Shown in pieces: positions 24,932 through 34,504 of a stretch of DNA of 53,942 nucleotides. This DNA is from an uncultured Candidatus Poseidoniales archaeon (GTDB lineage: Archaea; Thermoplasmatota; Poseidoniia; Poseidoniales; Thalassarchaeaceae). Under the pieces are notes generated by a model that was given only the letters and a program-made list of their open reading frames with translations, ran no database searches and had not been told where the DNA came from. How positions within the stretch are numbered: the stretch's first letter is position 1; each line of letters begins with the position of its first letter. The DNA lies in contig CACGIE010000006.1 in the NCBI GenBank assembly GCA_902573015.1, positions 1 through 53,942 on the forward strand. The letters run 5' to 3'. The translations under genes and the position numbers were made by a program.

Positions 24932-27900
24932 GTGAGAGTCGCCATATTGGTATTGTTGATGGTGACCTTCTCCCCTGCTGGGCATGCTCTAGGAGGAGAA
25001 GAGCCTGAGGAAATACCCACTGTAGTTTTGGAAGATATCTTGGGGACATACTCAAGATCGGTCCAGATTGCGTTCGATAGGGTTTCTGATATCGACTCGT
25101 ATGAAGAGGCAGAGTTGGTCGTAGTAGATTCCTGGCTGGTCGTGACTGGAATCCCGATTGAGGAGCATCGATGGACGGCAGCGGAGCCTGAGGATAGCGA
25201 GCCAGTAGAGCATCTCAGGGGATCCTACATATGGACTTTCGAAGATTCTACAAATGGACTCGAACAACTGAGGAATTCATTTCTGAAGGGTGAGATTGAG
25301 TCTTTCTCACCCCTATTGGATAAGTCAGTCTCTACGAGATTCGAGCCAAATGATCCATTCTACGATGATCAATGGCATCTAAACAACACTGGACAAACTA
25401 GCGGGACGTCGGGCGAGGATGCTAATGTAACTGCAGTCTGGAACTCGTACAATGGTTCGGGAGTCGTGATCAGTGTGATTGACGACGGTGTGGAGCATTC
25501 TCACCCTGACCTTACTACCAACTACCTCTCTCAGCACTCCTATGACTGGTGCGGAGATGATCCGGATCCGGACCCGAACTCCTGGGACGGGCATGGAACG
25601 GCGGTAGCCGGAGTAGCAGCAGGAACCGGAAACAATTCAATCGGAGTAACAGGTGCTGCATTCGGGGCAGATATCGCTGGCCACAGACTGATTTCGTGTG
25701 GTTTCACGGACTCTACAGCTGCAGATGCTCTTAGTTATGATAATGGAGACATAGATATCTACTCAAACTCCTGGGGACCCTACGACGATGGGAATAGACT
25801 CGAAGGACCTGGGCCTATAACCGTTGCAGCCATTGAGGATTCGATATACAACGGAAGGTCCGGGCTCGGAAACATATACACATGGGCTGCTGGGAATGGA
25901 CTTGAAGCTAATGACAATTCTAACTACGACGGGTATGCAAGCCTAAGGTATGCGATTGCAGTGGCAGCTATTACACACTACGGGGATCAATCGTGGTACT
26001 CTGAACCTGGAGCAAACATTCTAGTTACCGCTCACTCCAATGGTGGGACGCCCGACTATGAGGGGATAACAACCACGGACATTACGGGAACAGGAGGATA
26101 CAGCGGAGGTGACGTGACCCACGACTTCGGGGGAACGTCTAGCGCCACCCCCCTTGTCTCTGGAGTCATAGCTCTGATTCTGGAGTCGAATCCGGATTTG
26201 ACATGGCGTGATGTCCAGAATATCCTCGTCCATAGCTCTAGGAAGAACGACGAAAACGATTCTTCTTGGTCCGTGAATGGGGGAGGTCTTACGGTCTCTC
26301 ACAAGTACGGATTCGGAGCAGTGGATGCAGGTGCAGCGGTGTCATTGGCTGAGAATTGGACAAGCAGCGGAGAGGAGGCGAACGCTACTTTTGGACCTTT
26401 TACAGAGAATCTCGCTATCGACAACGGACCAAGCGAATGGACCGAGTTCAACCTCTCGGTACCAATTGACTTGAGCCTAGAGTCGGTAGACGTAATTGTC
26501 GATATCACTCACACTGCCCGGGGCGAGTTGGACATCGTTCTGGAGTCACCTAGTGGCCACCAGTCGTGGCTTGCGGAAGTTCATGATGACAACAATGCAG
26601 ACTACTCGAATTGGAGGTTCGGGACGGTCCAGCACTGGGACGAGTCCTCTCAGGGTAATTGGACCCTGAAGGTTCGAGATTCGGTCACGGGATCTAACTC
26701 CGGGACTCTGAACTCATGGGAGTTGATTTTCCATGGAGTCGGAAATGTTACAGACACAGATGGCGATGGATGGCCCGACTACAACGATGTAGACGATGAC
26801 AACGATGGCTGGGGAGACATAGACGAGATGTCTTGCTCTACCGATCCTCTGGATAACTCATCAACTCCTTCGGACACTGACTTGGACGGAGTCTGCAACT
26901 ACCTTGACTCTGATGATGATGGGGATGGAGTCGATGACTCAACCGAGCAAGCTTGCTCAACGGACCCTCTGGATAACTCATCAACTCCTTCGGACACTGA
27001 CTTGGACGGAGTCTGCAACTACCTTGACTCGGACGACGATGATGATACTTGGAACGACTCCACGGAGCTGTCATGTTCAACTGACCCTCTGGATTACTCA
27101 TCCACTCCGTCGGACACTGACTCGGACGGAGTCTGCAACTACCTTGACTCGGACGACGATGGGGATGGCCTGAGTGATGTGAATGAGACTTCGGTGCATT
27201 TGACGGATCCACTCGATTCTGACTCGGACGACGATGGATTGGATGACTATCAGGAAATTGTAATCTACGGGACCAAGGCAATTGACAATGACACTGATGA
27301 TGACGGGCTTGATGATTATCAAGAGGTAATGGTCCATAGCACGAATCCACTGTCATACGATTCTGATACTGACGGAATTAGCGATTATGACGAAATAGTT
27401 GTTTGGTTCTCAGACCCCCTGACCTTTGACGCAGACAACGACTCGGACGATTACTATCATTTCCAAGACTGCGATGATGATGATCACGAGGTGAATCCTG
27501 GGATGTTAGAGGCACTCAATGGAAAGGATGACAATTGCGACGGTCTTGAAGACGAGGGCTTCAATGATTCAGATGTGGATGGAGATGGATTGTCGGACTG
27601 GGAAGAATTCCACATCCATGGAACAAACCCAGAAGATTCTGACTCGGATGGGGATGGAATACTAGATCAACAGGAGTTGGAGTTCGGCAGTAATCCGTTG
27701 GTAGTTGATCTAGATGCGGATGGTGATGGAGCTTACTGGTTCGATGACTGTGATGACAACGATTCGAGTTTTGCACCGGACGTGACTGAGTCCCTAGACG
27801 GACTAGACAATGATTGTGACGAAGACATAGACGAAGACTTCTTCTGGATTGATACAGATATGGATGGATTGACCGACTATGCAGAGTATCACCAATACTC

Positions 27901-29053
27901 TACGGATCCTAATGACGGGGATTCTGACGGAGACGGACTCCCCGATGGGACTGAATTGAATGAGTTCATGTCTGACCCGCTTATTGCGGATCCTGACTCT
28001 GACCTAGATGGCTGGTACCATTTCCAAGACTGTGACGATGATGACTTCGAAAGGGCTCCTGAGCGTCCTGAGGAGCTAGATGGAAAAGATAACGACTGCG
28101 ATGACTTAGTGGATGAGGACTTCTATGAAAGAGATACTGATGGTGATGGCCTAAGTGACTATTCCGAGTATCACAACTACAGTACATCATTCGATTCTGT
28201 AGACACGGATCAAGACGGAGTAGACGATGGAACTGAGATTGCTCGTGGCCTTTCTAGTCCGTTATTCACGGACTATGACCGAGATAATGACGGATTCTAC
28301 GAGTATGACGATTGTGATGATCTAGTCGGAAGTACATACCCTGGTGCTGTCGAACAGTGGAATGGCGTTGATGATGACTGCGACGGCGAAGAGGATGAGT
28401 TTGTGAACAGGCTAGAGCTAGTCTTGTCAAATTACGATAAGTCATCGGGCACTGTTTTCCTGGAAAACGGGAATATATACGATGGCCCTAGGACATATAG
28501 TTCGATACCGGTTACCTGGGATTCAGCGAATGAATCCTTTGAAATCACAGTATCTGGGATTCAGTCATCGGTTGACGCCATAGTCACTTGGTCTATGAGT
28601 GGTTATTCTCTAGAAGTCAACACCAGTCAAGATGGGAAGACTGTAATTCTGATGCCAATCCATTGCAGAGATACAGAGGAAAATATGCAGATACAATTCT
28701 GTGATGAGGGGTCGTCAATTCAGAAATTAAAAGCGGTCGTCTCAGAAGACAGTTACTACACTGAGATCGAGTGGAATATCATGGTGACTATTTGGGTAGA
28801 GCCTCAATCAGAGAATTGGCTTTTCTCGATTATCTCCAGCCCAACAGGAATAATCGGGATAGTCACTTTCCTAATTGCCCTCTCTGCAGGAGGATTCCTG
28901 ATTGGCCTGAGGATTTCGAGGGCTAAAGAGTTACAAGATGCCCTCGAAGCATACGGAGTCAGTCCAGAGAGACTGGCCATCAGTCCCGAGAACAAGGGTA
29001 TGGTTTTGCCTTCTGCTCCAGATGTATCATGGTCGAACGATGAAAACTCATAG
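24932..29053 (+). CDS. Giant membrane-anchored subtilisin/kexin-like protease with P domain, TSP3-like and MopE-like repeats
   Basis: A 1373-residue cell-surface S8 protease. A signal peptide (about 1-21) is followed by a propeptide-like region and the subtilase domain. The triad is D184 (VISVIDDGVEHSHPDL), H221 (DGHGTAVAG) and S403 (FGGTSSATPLVSG). A proprotein-convertase P domain spans about 485-600 (HTARGELDIVLESPSG, SQGNWTLKVRD). From about 603, calcium-binding TSP3-like repeats follow (DTDGDGWPDYNDVDDD), including three near-identical 40-residue units. Four MopE-like modules (DCDDDDHEVNPGMLEALNG and relatives) end with paired Cys and acidic residues. One membrane helix near 1305-1328 and a short cytoplasmic tail close the protein. 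The start is a GTG with a TATA-like box 26 bases upstream. It probably degrades extracellular protein. Confidence 0.95.
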   Translation: MRVAILVLLMVTFSPAGHALGGEEPEEIPTVVLEDILGTYSRSVQIAFDRVSDIDSYEEAELVVVDSWLVVTGIPIEEHRWTAAEPEDSEPVEHLRGSYIWTFEDSTNGLEQLRNSFLKGEIESFSPLLDKSVSTRFEPNDPFYDDQWHLNNTGQTSGTSGEDANVTAVWNSYNGSGVVISVIDDGVEHSHPDLTTNYLSQHSYDWCGDDPDPDPNSWDGHGTAVAGVAAGTGNNSIGVTGAAFGADIAGHRLISCGFTDSTAADALSYDNGDIDIYSNSWGPYDDGNRLEGPGPITVAAIEDSIYNGRSGLGNIYTWAAGNGLEANDNSNYDGYASLRYAIAVAAITHYGDQSWYSEPGANILVTAHSNGGTPDYEGITTTDITGTGGYSGGDVTHDFGGTSSATPLVSGVIALILESNPDLTWRDVQNILVHSSRKNDENDSSWSVNGGGLTVSHKYGFGAVDAGAAVSLAENWTSSGEEANATFGPFTENLAIDNGPSEWTEFNLSVPIDLSLESVDVIVDITHTARGELDIVLESPSGHQSWLAEVHDDNNADYSNWRFGTVQHWDESSQGNWTLKVRDSVTGSNSGTLNSWELIFHGVGNVTDTDGDGWPDYNDVDDDNDGWGDIDEMSCSTDPLDNSSTPSDTDLDGVCNYLDSDDDGDGVDDSTEQACSTDPLDNSSTPSDTDLDGVCNYLDSDDDDDTWNDSTELSCSTDPLDYSSTPSDTDSDGVCNYLDSDDDGDGLSDVNETSVHLTDPLDSDSDDDGLDDYQEIVIYGTKAIDNDTDDDGLDDYQEVMVHSTNPLSYDSDTDGISDYDEIVVWFSDPLTFDADNDSDDYYHFQDCDDDDHEVNPGMLEALNGKDDNCDGLEDEGFNDSDVDGDGLSDWEEFHIHGTNPEDSDSDGDGILDQQELEFGSNPLVVDLDADGDGAYWFDDCDDNDSSFAPDVTESLDGLDNDCDEDIDEDFFWIDTDMDGLTDYAEYHQYSTDPNDGDSDGDGLPDGTELNEFMSDPLIADPDSDLDGWYHFQDCDDDDFERAPERPEELDGKDNDCDDLVDEDFYERDTDGDGLSDYSEYHNYSTSFDSVDTDQDGVDDGTEIARGLSSPLFTDYDRDNDGFYEYDDCDDLVGSTYPGAVEQWNGVDDDCDGEEDEFVNRLELVLSNYDKSSGTVFLENGNIYDGPRTYSSIPVTWDSANESFEITVSGIQSSVDAIVTWSMSGYSLEVNTSQDGKTVILMPIHCRDTEENMQIQFCDEGSSIQKLKAVVSEDSYYTEIEWNIMVTIWVEPQSENWLFSIISSPTGIIGIVTFLIALSAGGFLIGLRISRAKELQDALEAYGVSPERLAISPENKGMVLPSAPDVSWSNDENS
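26832..27165 (+). repeat. Three tandem 120-bp coding repeats
   Basis: Units begin near 26832, 26952 and 27072, with an exact 120-bp period (40 codons). Identity is high across the stretch encoding STDPLDNSSTPSDTDLDGVC; the third unit differs at several bases (for example TACTCA for AACTCA). The low divergence, even at silent sites, points to recent duplication or gene conversion inside the protease gene. Confidence 0.9.
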
Positions 29054-29076
29054 TCAAGAGGGCAAAAGAGTAGTCA

Positions 29077-30432
29077 TCAGTTGTCTTCCTCCTCGTCCGT
29101 CGAACCTGCTGGACCCCATTCTGCATCTGGGGATCCTCCAGACCACTCTCCAAATACTGCGATGTCCTCGACATCATCGTCTTCCCTCCATGGAGGCTCT
29201 CCATCTGAACCACTGATTATCAGGCAACCCTCATCATCGAGCCTCCTCTTCAGAGTAGATACTCCTCGCTTGACTGGCAATAGATGGCCAATTGGAGAGC
29301 CTGAGTTCACGAACGGATGTGTTGCTGAGCTGATTAGGAGTCCTCGTATGGGAGACTGGACGTCATGCTGAACACCTGGAAGCTCTGGATCGGTAATAGT
29401 CGCAACGATCTCCCCTTCCTCGACGAAGCTTCCAGCGGGTGCCAAGACGTCCAGTAGGCCCCCTTGATCGGAACGAATCCAGACCGATCCCGATGCAAGA
29501 ATCCTGAACCTCGGTTTGCTAGGATAACCTGGAAGCATTCTGAGACTCCTTAGAAGATTGATTATCCCATACATGGAAATCTGAACTGACTCCGGATCTG
29601 CCTCGTCCGAACCCCCTCCTTCGTAAGTGATGCAGGCTATTCCCTCCTGATTGGCAACTCTCCTTAGGGACCCTCTTGGCCCCTCGCTATCTAGAATAGT
29701 CTCTATTCCAAAGGACCTTGCAATTCGATTGCTGCTTGCATGCGCTAGATTTGCTCTGATCTGGGGGATGTTTGTCCTTCCCTTTGCTGCGGAATGGAGA
29801 TCAACCACATAATCACTGCTTTTGATGACATTGCTCCATAGTTTGTAGGCTACTCTTGAGGTGGTATTACTGTCGGACTTTCCTGGAAAGCACCTGTTCA
29901 GATCCCTCCCATCCGGGAAGTCTCGAATCATCCTCCGATATCCGGGAAGGTTGACTATGGGTACGATTCGGATTGTTCCAGCCAATACACCAGCGTCTAT
30001 GACTCGGTCTTCTCCCATGAAGTTGGGTCCGCATAGGTAAGTTAGAGCCAGTGGCCCTACAAGTTCGTCTCCATGTATTGCACCTAGAAGAGTTACTACA
30101 GGACCAGGCCTTGAGCCGTGAATGATGCTTATGGGGACTGGCCAAGATTCTCCGATTTCAACATCTAGGAGTTCGTACTCCATGTGTCTAATTGTTCCTG
30201 GTTTTATCCTCTTTCTCATGAATACATGATTCTTCGTTCCTTCCTTTCGAGACCATTTAGAAGGGCTCTCCCCCACTTCTCCCAGAGCCTTCTCTATCTC
30301 CTTTCTTCGCTTCATGGGAATCTGATTAGCTATCTTGATTGGAGCGAATCTTCGCTTCTTAGCGCGGGGAGGGAGTTTGGATTCCTCTGCATCTGCGGCT
30401 GGAATCGAATTGGCCTGTTCGTCTTCTGGCAC
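29077..30432 (-). CDS. Succinylglutamate desuccinylase/aspartoacylase-like zinc hydrolase
   Basis: A zinc carboxypeptidase-fold deacylase. Zinc ligands are seen in GAIHGDELVG (HxxE) and VVDLHSAAKG (His); the substrate-carboxylate Arg-rich stretch is FPDGRDLNRCFPG. After the catalytic domain a beta-barrel resembling a biotinyl/lipoyl fold follows (LDVLAPAGSFVEEGEIVATI), common in the AstE/AspA-like family, and then an acidic tail. The basic N-terminal region (PPRAKKRRFAPIKIANQIP, MKRRKEIEKALGEVGE) resembles sequences found in proteins paired with RimK-type ligases. The frame opens at 30519, but GTG 30432 has a TATA-like box 26 bases upstream and avoids overlap with the divergent thioesterase. 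The substrate is an N-acyl amino acid or peptide, not defined. Confidence 0.88.
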   Translation of the reverse strand: MPEDEQANSIPAADAEESKLPPRAKKRRFAPIKIANQIPMKRRKEIEKALGEVGESPSKWSRKEGTKNHVFMRKRIKPGTIRHMEYELLDVEIGESWPVPISIIHGSRPGPVVTLLGAIHGDELVGPLALTYLCGPNFMGEDRVIDAGVLAGTIRIVPIVNLPGYRRMIRDFPDGRDLNRCFPGKSDSNTTSRVAYKLWSNVIKSSDYVVDLHSAAKGRTNIPQIRANLAHASSNRIARSFGIETILDSEGPRGSLRRVANQEGIACITYEGGGSDEADPESVQISMYGIINLLRSLRMLPGYPSKPRFRILASGSVWIRSDQGGLLDVLAPAGSFVEEGEIVATITDPELPGVQHDVQSPIRGLLISSATHPFVNSGSPIGHLLPVKRGVSTLKRRLDDEGCLIISGSDGEPPWREDDDVEDIAVFGEWSGGSPDAEWGPAGSTDEEEDN

Positions 30433-30451
30433 TGTTGGCCCGAGGGATTGG

Positions 30452-30462
30452 CAAATTAATAC
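30452..30462 (-). promoter_or_regulatory. TATA-like box of the desuccinylase-like gene
   Basis: TGTATTAATTT on the minus strand is centred about 26 bases before GTG 30432. This spacing is the main reason for preferring that start over 30519. Confidence 0.4.
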
Positions 30463-30517
30463 AATGCGGAGTGAAGTTTTGGGAAAATTCAATTCAGAAT
30501 GACCCCTAACCACGGTC

Positions 30518-30994
30518 ATGGGCGAGCGAGAGGGGCTTTCCGTTCAGGAGATTCATGCCCCGACGAGTATTTGCTTTGGTTGCGGTCCCTCTAACGAGGA
30601 TGGGCTGAGAATCAGATCATTCAGGTCAGAAGATGGCCTAGAAATGGAATTTACTCCTGACGAGAGTCATCAGGCATTCCCTGGCATGATTAATGGAGGG
30701 ATTATCGGGACACTTCTTGACTGCCATGGAAACTGGACTGCGGCGATTGCACTAATGGACAAGGCAGGAGATACCGAGCCTCCATGCACTGTAACTGCAT
30801 CATACAGTATCAAACTGAGGCGTCCGACCCCACTGGGAAGTACTCTAATCGTCAAAGGAGAAGTAACTGAGATTGGAGATGACAGGGCCAACGTGAAGAT
30901 GTCCCTCTCTGCAGATGGAGAAGTGTGCGCAACTGGAGAAGGGCTATTCATTGCAGTAAAGGAGGGTCATCCGGCCTTTCATAGATGGAGTTAA
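30518..30994 (+). CDS. Hotdog-fold acyl-CoA thioesterase, PaaI-like
   Basis: A 158-residue single hotdog domain. The N-terminus has CFGCGPSNEDGLRIRS, a feature of one PaaI-like thioesterase subgroup, and the hotdog helix begins FPGMINGGIIGTLLDCHGNW, followed by TASYSIKLRRPTPLGS. This subgroup hydrolyses acyl-CoA thioesters in the cytoplasm; chain preference is unknown. It is divergent from the desuccinylase-like gene and followed after 44 bases by hel308, so it may head the hel308 operon. A modest AT-rich box (AAAATTCAAT, around 30482-30491) lies some 30 bases before the ATG. Confidence 0.88.
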   Translation: MGEREGLSVQEIHAPTSICFGCGPSNEDGLRIRSFRSEDGLEMEFTPDESHQAFPGMINGGIIGTLLDCHGNWTAAIALMDKAGDTEPPCTVTASYSIKLRRPTPLGSTLIVKGEVTEIGDDRANVKMSLSADGEVCATGEGLFIAVKEGHPAFHRWS

Positions 30995-31038
30995 TATTCA
31001 CTCGGCATCCTTTAGAACGGCCGAATTAGAGTTCCCCC

Positions 31039-33594
31039 ATGGACGACGGGGATGAGGCATCTATCTCAAGTTTAGAAGAATTCGAATTCGATGTTCGTCT
31101 GAAGAAAATGCTTCAGGAGAAATGGGGAATAAATAGTTTATTTCCCCCACAAGCGGAAGCACTTCCAAACTCCCTCAAGGGTAGGAATCTGATGCTCGCG
31201 GTACCTACTGCAAGTGGAAAATCCCTAGTTGCTCATATCACACTGGCAAACAGGCTGATTGGAGATTTGAGTGGACAAAGAGGAATTTACATCGTTCCTC
31301 TAAAGGCTCTAGCATCGGAGAAATATGAGGAATTGAAGCAGGTGTGCTCGAGCGTTGGACTGAAAGTTGGTCTGGCTATCGGGGACAGGAGTAGTGAAAC
31401 CAGCCTAGTGGAAAATTCAGACGTACTAGTTTGTACTAGCGAGAAACTAGACTCGATGCTGCGATCTAAGCCCTCGCTACTGGATGACATTGGGATAGTT
31501 GTGGCAGATGAGTTTCACCTTATGCAAGATCCTTCCAGAGGTCCTACTCTGGAGATTCTACTGTCCAGAATAAGACATAGCTCATCGAGAGTACAGATCT
31601 TGGCTCTTTCTGCCACAGTAGGAAATGCACAGGAGCTGTCCGAATGGCTGGAGGCAGATTTAGTAACCTCTAACTGGAGACCAATTGCCCTCTACTCAGG
31701 TACACTGACAGGATTGGACATGAAGTATCACTCAGTAGAGAGCCCGGGAACGGATTTCATTTTACCAGAGCCTAAGCGTCTCGAAGGAGGTGTTCAGAAG
31801 AACCTCCATTCTGTGATGGACGACACTATTGGGATGGGGAAGCAGATGCTAGTTTTCGTTTCTTCGAGATCATCTGCACAGAAAGAGGCCAGAGAGCTCT
31901 CAAGTCACTTGAAGACTAGACTAGAAAATGGAGATCTTGGTTTCACTGAGTCAGTGGTTGAATCTTGGACCTCTATGTCACAGGAATTGTGGAGAGGAGA
32001 GGATGGTTCGGCCACTGTGAAGGCTCTTTCGAATTCAGTTAGAGGAGGAGTAGGTTTCCACCATGCTGGTTTGACCTCCTCCCAGAGAAAGGTGATAGAG
32101 AATGGATTCAGGAATGGAAACCTCCAGTGTATAGTCGCGACTCCAACTCTAGCACAAGGAGTAAACTTACCAGCGAGTCGGGTTGTTGTCAGAGATACCA
32201 GAAGATGGAGCACAATTGCATCGAGGAGTATGCCCCTGCCAGTAATGGAGGTGAGGCAGATGATGGGAAGAGCAGGAAGGCCTGGTTTTGATGACTTTGG
32301 AGAGTCTTTCCTAGTTTCTAAAAACATTCAGGATGAGTCGAATCTAGTAGAGCTATACCTAAGAGGAGAATCAGAACAAGTGACATCTAAGCTGGCAAAT
32401 CCGAGCGCGCAACATGCCGAACAGGATGGCGCTCTACTAGCTCACATTCTGTCAATAGTTGCAACTGCTGGAATAAATGACAGAGATGGAATATCGCGGT
32501 TCCTATCGAAGACTTTCCTAGCTAGCCAGATGCCTGCAGAGACCTTGGAAGCCAGAACTGATGACGTTCTCCATTGGCTTTGCGAGAACTCAATGATTGA
32601 AAGGACTGGAGAGTCTCAGGAAGTCAAGAGGGCAATTAAAGGAAGAGTTTCAGAGTCTAGTGGAGAAGAAATGTGGGAAGATGAGATGCCATCTTGGGCA
32701 AATTCTGCTACCTCAATTCCAGGATTGGATCTTTTCAAGAAAGAAGAGGGGCGAAAACCGGTTCTATCTCCTAGAACCGGCCCAGCAATATTTGGATTCA
32801 CGAAGGCTAGTGCCTACCAGGTTTCAGAGGGCTTGGTACCGGAACCAGCAGCTATGACATACTCTCCCACTTCTCTGGGCTCAAGAGTTTCGAGACTCTA
32901 CCTTAATCCAATTTCAGGGAAGATAATCCATGATGGTCTGAATAGGGCAATGGAAATTGTCTCGGGTCAAGATAAGATTGGACAGGTGTCCCCTCTAACT
33001 CTCCTCCATCTGGCTTCTTGCACTCCTGACTTCCTTCCTCTGTGGCCAAGGAAGAGTGATTATGATACAATACTAGGGGTCCTGCATGGGCATGAAAGAG
33101 AGTTGTTGGGAGAATCTATGGATCTTGAACAGGAACGAAGAATGAAGGGTGCCTTAGTGGTTCAATCATGGATGGAGGAAGCCTCCTTGGATAGTATCGA
33201 AGAGGAGTGGGGGGTTCAACCCGGAGATCTCAGGAGCAGAGTCGAGTTAATGGAATGGCTGCTATTCGCGATGCGAAGAATTCTTTCAGAAGACCAAAAC
33301 CTAGCGAATATCGAACGTGATGCCCACAAGACTCTGTACGATTCAATAGACGAGGTACATAGGAGAGTTAGGTACGGATGCAAGGCTGACATCCTAGGAC
33401 TTGTCTTAATCAAAGGAATAGGCAGAGTTAGAGCTAGAGAGATGGCTGAAACTCTAGGAGTTTCGACCGCTTTAGACGTTTCAGAAATCACTGAAAGGGA
33501 TAAGGCAAGACTCTCTGACCTTAGGGGATGGAGCCCTAAGCTCGTTGACAATCTGGTTAGATCGGCCGGGAAGTCAGTGAGAAGGTCGCGCTAA
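31039..33594 (+). CDS. hel308: Hel308-type superfamily 2 DNA helicase
   Basis: A Ski2-like 3'-5' DNA helicase acting at stalled forks and recombination intermediates. Motif I is PTASGKS (56-62), motif II is DEFH (157-160), motif III is SATVGN, and motif VI is QMMGRAGRPG. A winged helix and ratchet domain follow, and the C-terminus has helix-hairpin-helix sequence (LIKGIGRVRAREMAETLG, then LRGWSPKLVDNLVRSA) as in Hel308. At 851 residues it is somewhat longer than usual (about 700-750), with an insert near residues 530-600. Cgi121 follows after 32 bases. RadA is encoded 3 kb away on the other strand. Confidence 0.93.
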   Translation: MDDGDEASISSLEEFEFDVRLKKMLQEKWGINSLFPPQAEALPNSLKGRNLMLAVPTASGKSLVAHITLANRLIGDLSGQRGIYIVPLKALASEKYEELKQVCSSVGLKVGLAIGDRSSETSLVENSDVLVCTSEKLDSMLRSKPSLLDDIGIVVADEFHLMQDPSRGPTLEILLSRIRHSSSRVQILALSATVGNAQELSEWLEADLVTSNWRPIALYSGTLTGLDMKYHSVESPGTDFILPEPKRLEGGVQKNLHSVMDDTIGMGKQMLVFVSSRSSAQKEARELSSHLKTRLENGDLGFTESVVESWTSMSQELWRGEDGSATVKALSNSVRGGVGFHHAGLTSSQRKVIENGFRNGNLQCIVATPTLAQGVNLPASRVVVRDTRRWSTIASRSMPLPVMEVRQMMGRAGRPGFDDFGESFLVSKNIQDESNLVELYLRGESEQVTSKLANPSAQHAEQDGALLAHILSIVATAGINDRDGISRFLSKTFLASQMPAETLEARTDDVLHWLCENSMIERTGESQEVKRAIKGRVSESSGEEMWEDEMPSWANSATSIPGLDLFKKEEGRKPVLSPRTGPAIFGFTKASAYQVSEGLVPEPAAMTYSPTSLGSRVSRLYLNPISGKIIHDGLNRAMEIVSGQDKIGQVSPLTLLHLASCTPDFLPLWPRKSDYDTILGVLHGHERELLGESMDLEQERRMKGALVVQSWMEEASLDSIEEEWGVQPGDLRSRVELMEWLLFAMRRILSEDQNLANIERDAHKTLYDSIDEVHRRVRYGCKADILGLVLIKGIGRVRAREMAETLGVSTALDVSEITERDKARLSDLRGWSPKLVDNLVRSAGKSVRRSR

Positions 33595-33626
33595 TCAAAT
33601 TCTTCTAGGGGACCCCATCCGAGCAT

Positions 33627-34196
33627 ATGGACTCGGAGCATCCAGTTCCCTGGTTCCCGGCATGGGGGGTTAGGTTTCCTGAACCGATTAGCAACGTGTT
33701 CTCTATCGTCTCAATCATCAATGAATTCAGACCGAGCAACAGATGGATGCTACTGGCATCCGAGGCCGCTGCGAGCGAGATGCACCTTTGGACTGCATGG
33801 TACGCACTTAGAAGAAACGAGATTTCTGGAGAAATGGTAGCCAAAACTGCAGACACTGAGTTTCTAAGACTAATCTCGGGAACTCGACAGATAAACAAGG
33901 CATTTGAGAGGTCTGGAATCTCAGTGGGTGACGAAAAGGCTTGGATAGTCATGCTACCAGATTCAGAACTAGGAGTTGGTTTCGGCGAGTTTTCGATTCC
34001 ATTGGAAACGTTCAATGATTCGAATGAAGATGCTATCAGGCTCATAGAGCATCTTAGAGGGTCATTAGTCCCTGAAAGGCCCATTCCTACGATTGAGGGA
34101 CTCATGAGAATTGGGAGTGAATATCGAATAGACTCGAAGATTTCGGATATTGAAGATGCGTTTCTTACACATTTATCCCTTTCAAGCCTCAGGTAA
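33627..34196 (+). CDS. cgi121: KEOPS complex subunit Cgi121
   Basis: KEOPS makes the t6A modification at position 37 of ANN-decoding tRNAs; Cgi121 binds the tRNA 3' CCA end and activates Bud32. The 189-residue protein has the family core: a helix ASEMHLWTAWYALRRNE, then TEFLRLISGTRQINKAFERSG, which is the best-conserved Cgi121/TPRKB segment, then strands with AWIVMLPD. The C-terminal 50 residues (about 140-189) are an extra tail containing IEGLMRIGSEYRID. A hel308-cgi121 neighbour pair is familiar from other archaea, which strengthens the call. No other KEOPS gene is in the window. Confidence 0.85.
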   Translation: MDSEHPVPWFPAWGVRFPEPISNVFSIVSIINEFRPSNRWMLLASEAAASEMHLWTAWYALRRNEISGEMVAKTADTEFLRLISGTRQINKAFERSGISVGDEKAWIVMLPDSELGVGFGEFSIPLETFNDSNEDAIRLIEHLRGSLVPERPIPTIEGLMRIGSEYRIDSKISDIEDAFLTHLSLSSLR

Positions 34197-34250
34197 GTGA
34201 TTTCTCATCAGTCATGTTGATAGACGGGTGTCCTGACAGCAATCCATAAC

Positions 34251-34496
34251 ATGCCAAAGTTCTACGGATTCGGTTCATGCATAGTTTGTAGCATTGCGTG
34301 TACATCTGGAAACTTCCTGATACACGATGGCAAGAGATACTGTACTGCGTGCTGGATAGAGAAGAACAACCCCGATCATCCGAACAAGGAAGAGGTAATG
34401 GAGAAGGTTCAGGCAACTGTGAAAGAGTGGAAGTGCGCAAAGTGGACTAGAGAAGAGGGCCCTTTGCCTCTGGGCCCTATGTCGGTAAAGAAGTGA
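34251..34496 (+). CDS. Small zinc-ribbon protein, 81 aa
   Basis: The protein has SCIVCSIACTSG followed by RYCTACW, that is a CxxC and a second CxxC that could bind one zinc ion, then a charged helix (NKEEVMEKVQATVKEW) and a basic tail. I do not recognise the family. It ends eight bases before the M3 peptidase gene and begins 54 bases after cgi121, so it is probably in the same operon. The size and absence of a signal peptide suggest a cytoplasmic nucleic-acid or protein-binding factor. Confidence 0.75.
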   Translation: MPKFYGFGSCIVCSIACTSGNFLIHDGKRYCTACWIEKNNPDHPNKEEVMEKVQATVKEWKCAKWTREEGPLPLGPMSVKK

Positions 34497-34504
34497 GGGC
34501 TTAG

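Noticed and set aside
26832-27165. Possible CRISPR-like or intergenic repeat
   Set aside because: The units are in frame inside the protease gene, 120 bp long, with no spacers of unique sequence, so they are protein repeats.
26838-27356. Minus-strand frame of 172 codons rich in His, Pro and Ser
   Set aside because: It is the antisense of the Asp-rich protease repeats; its length reflects repeat composition and not coding.
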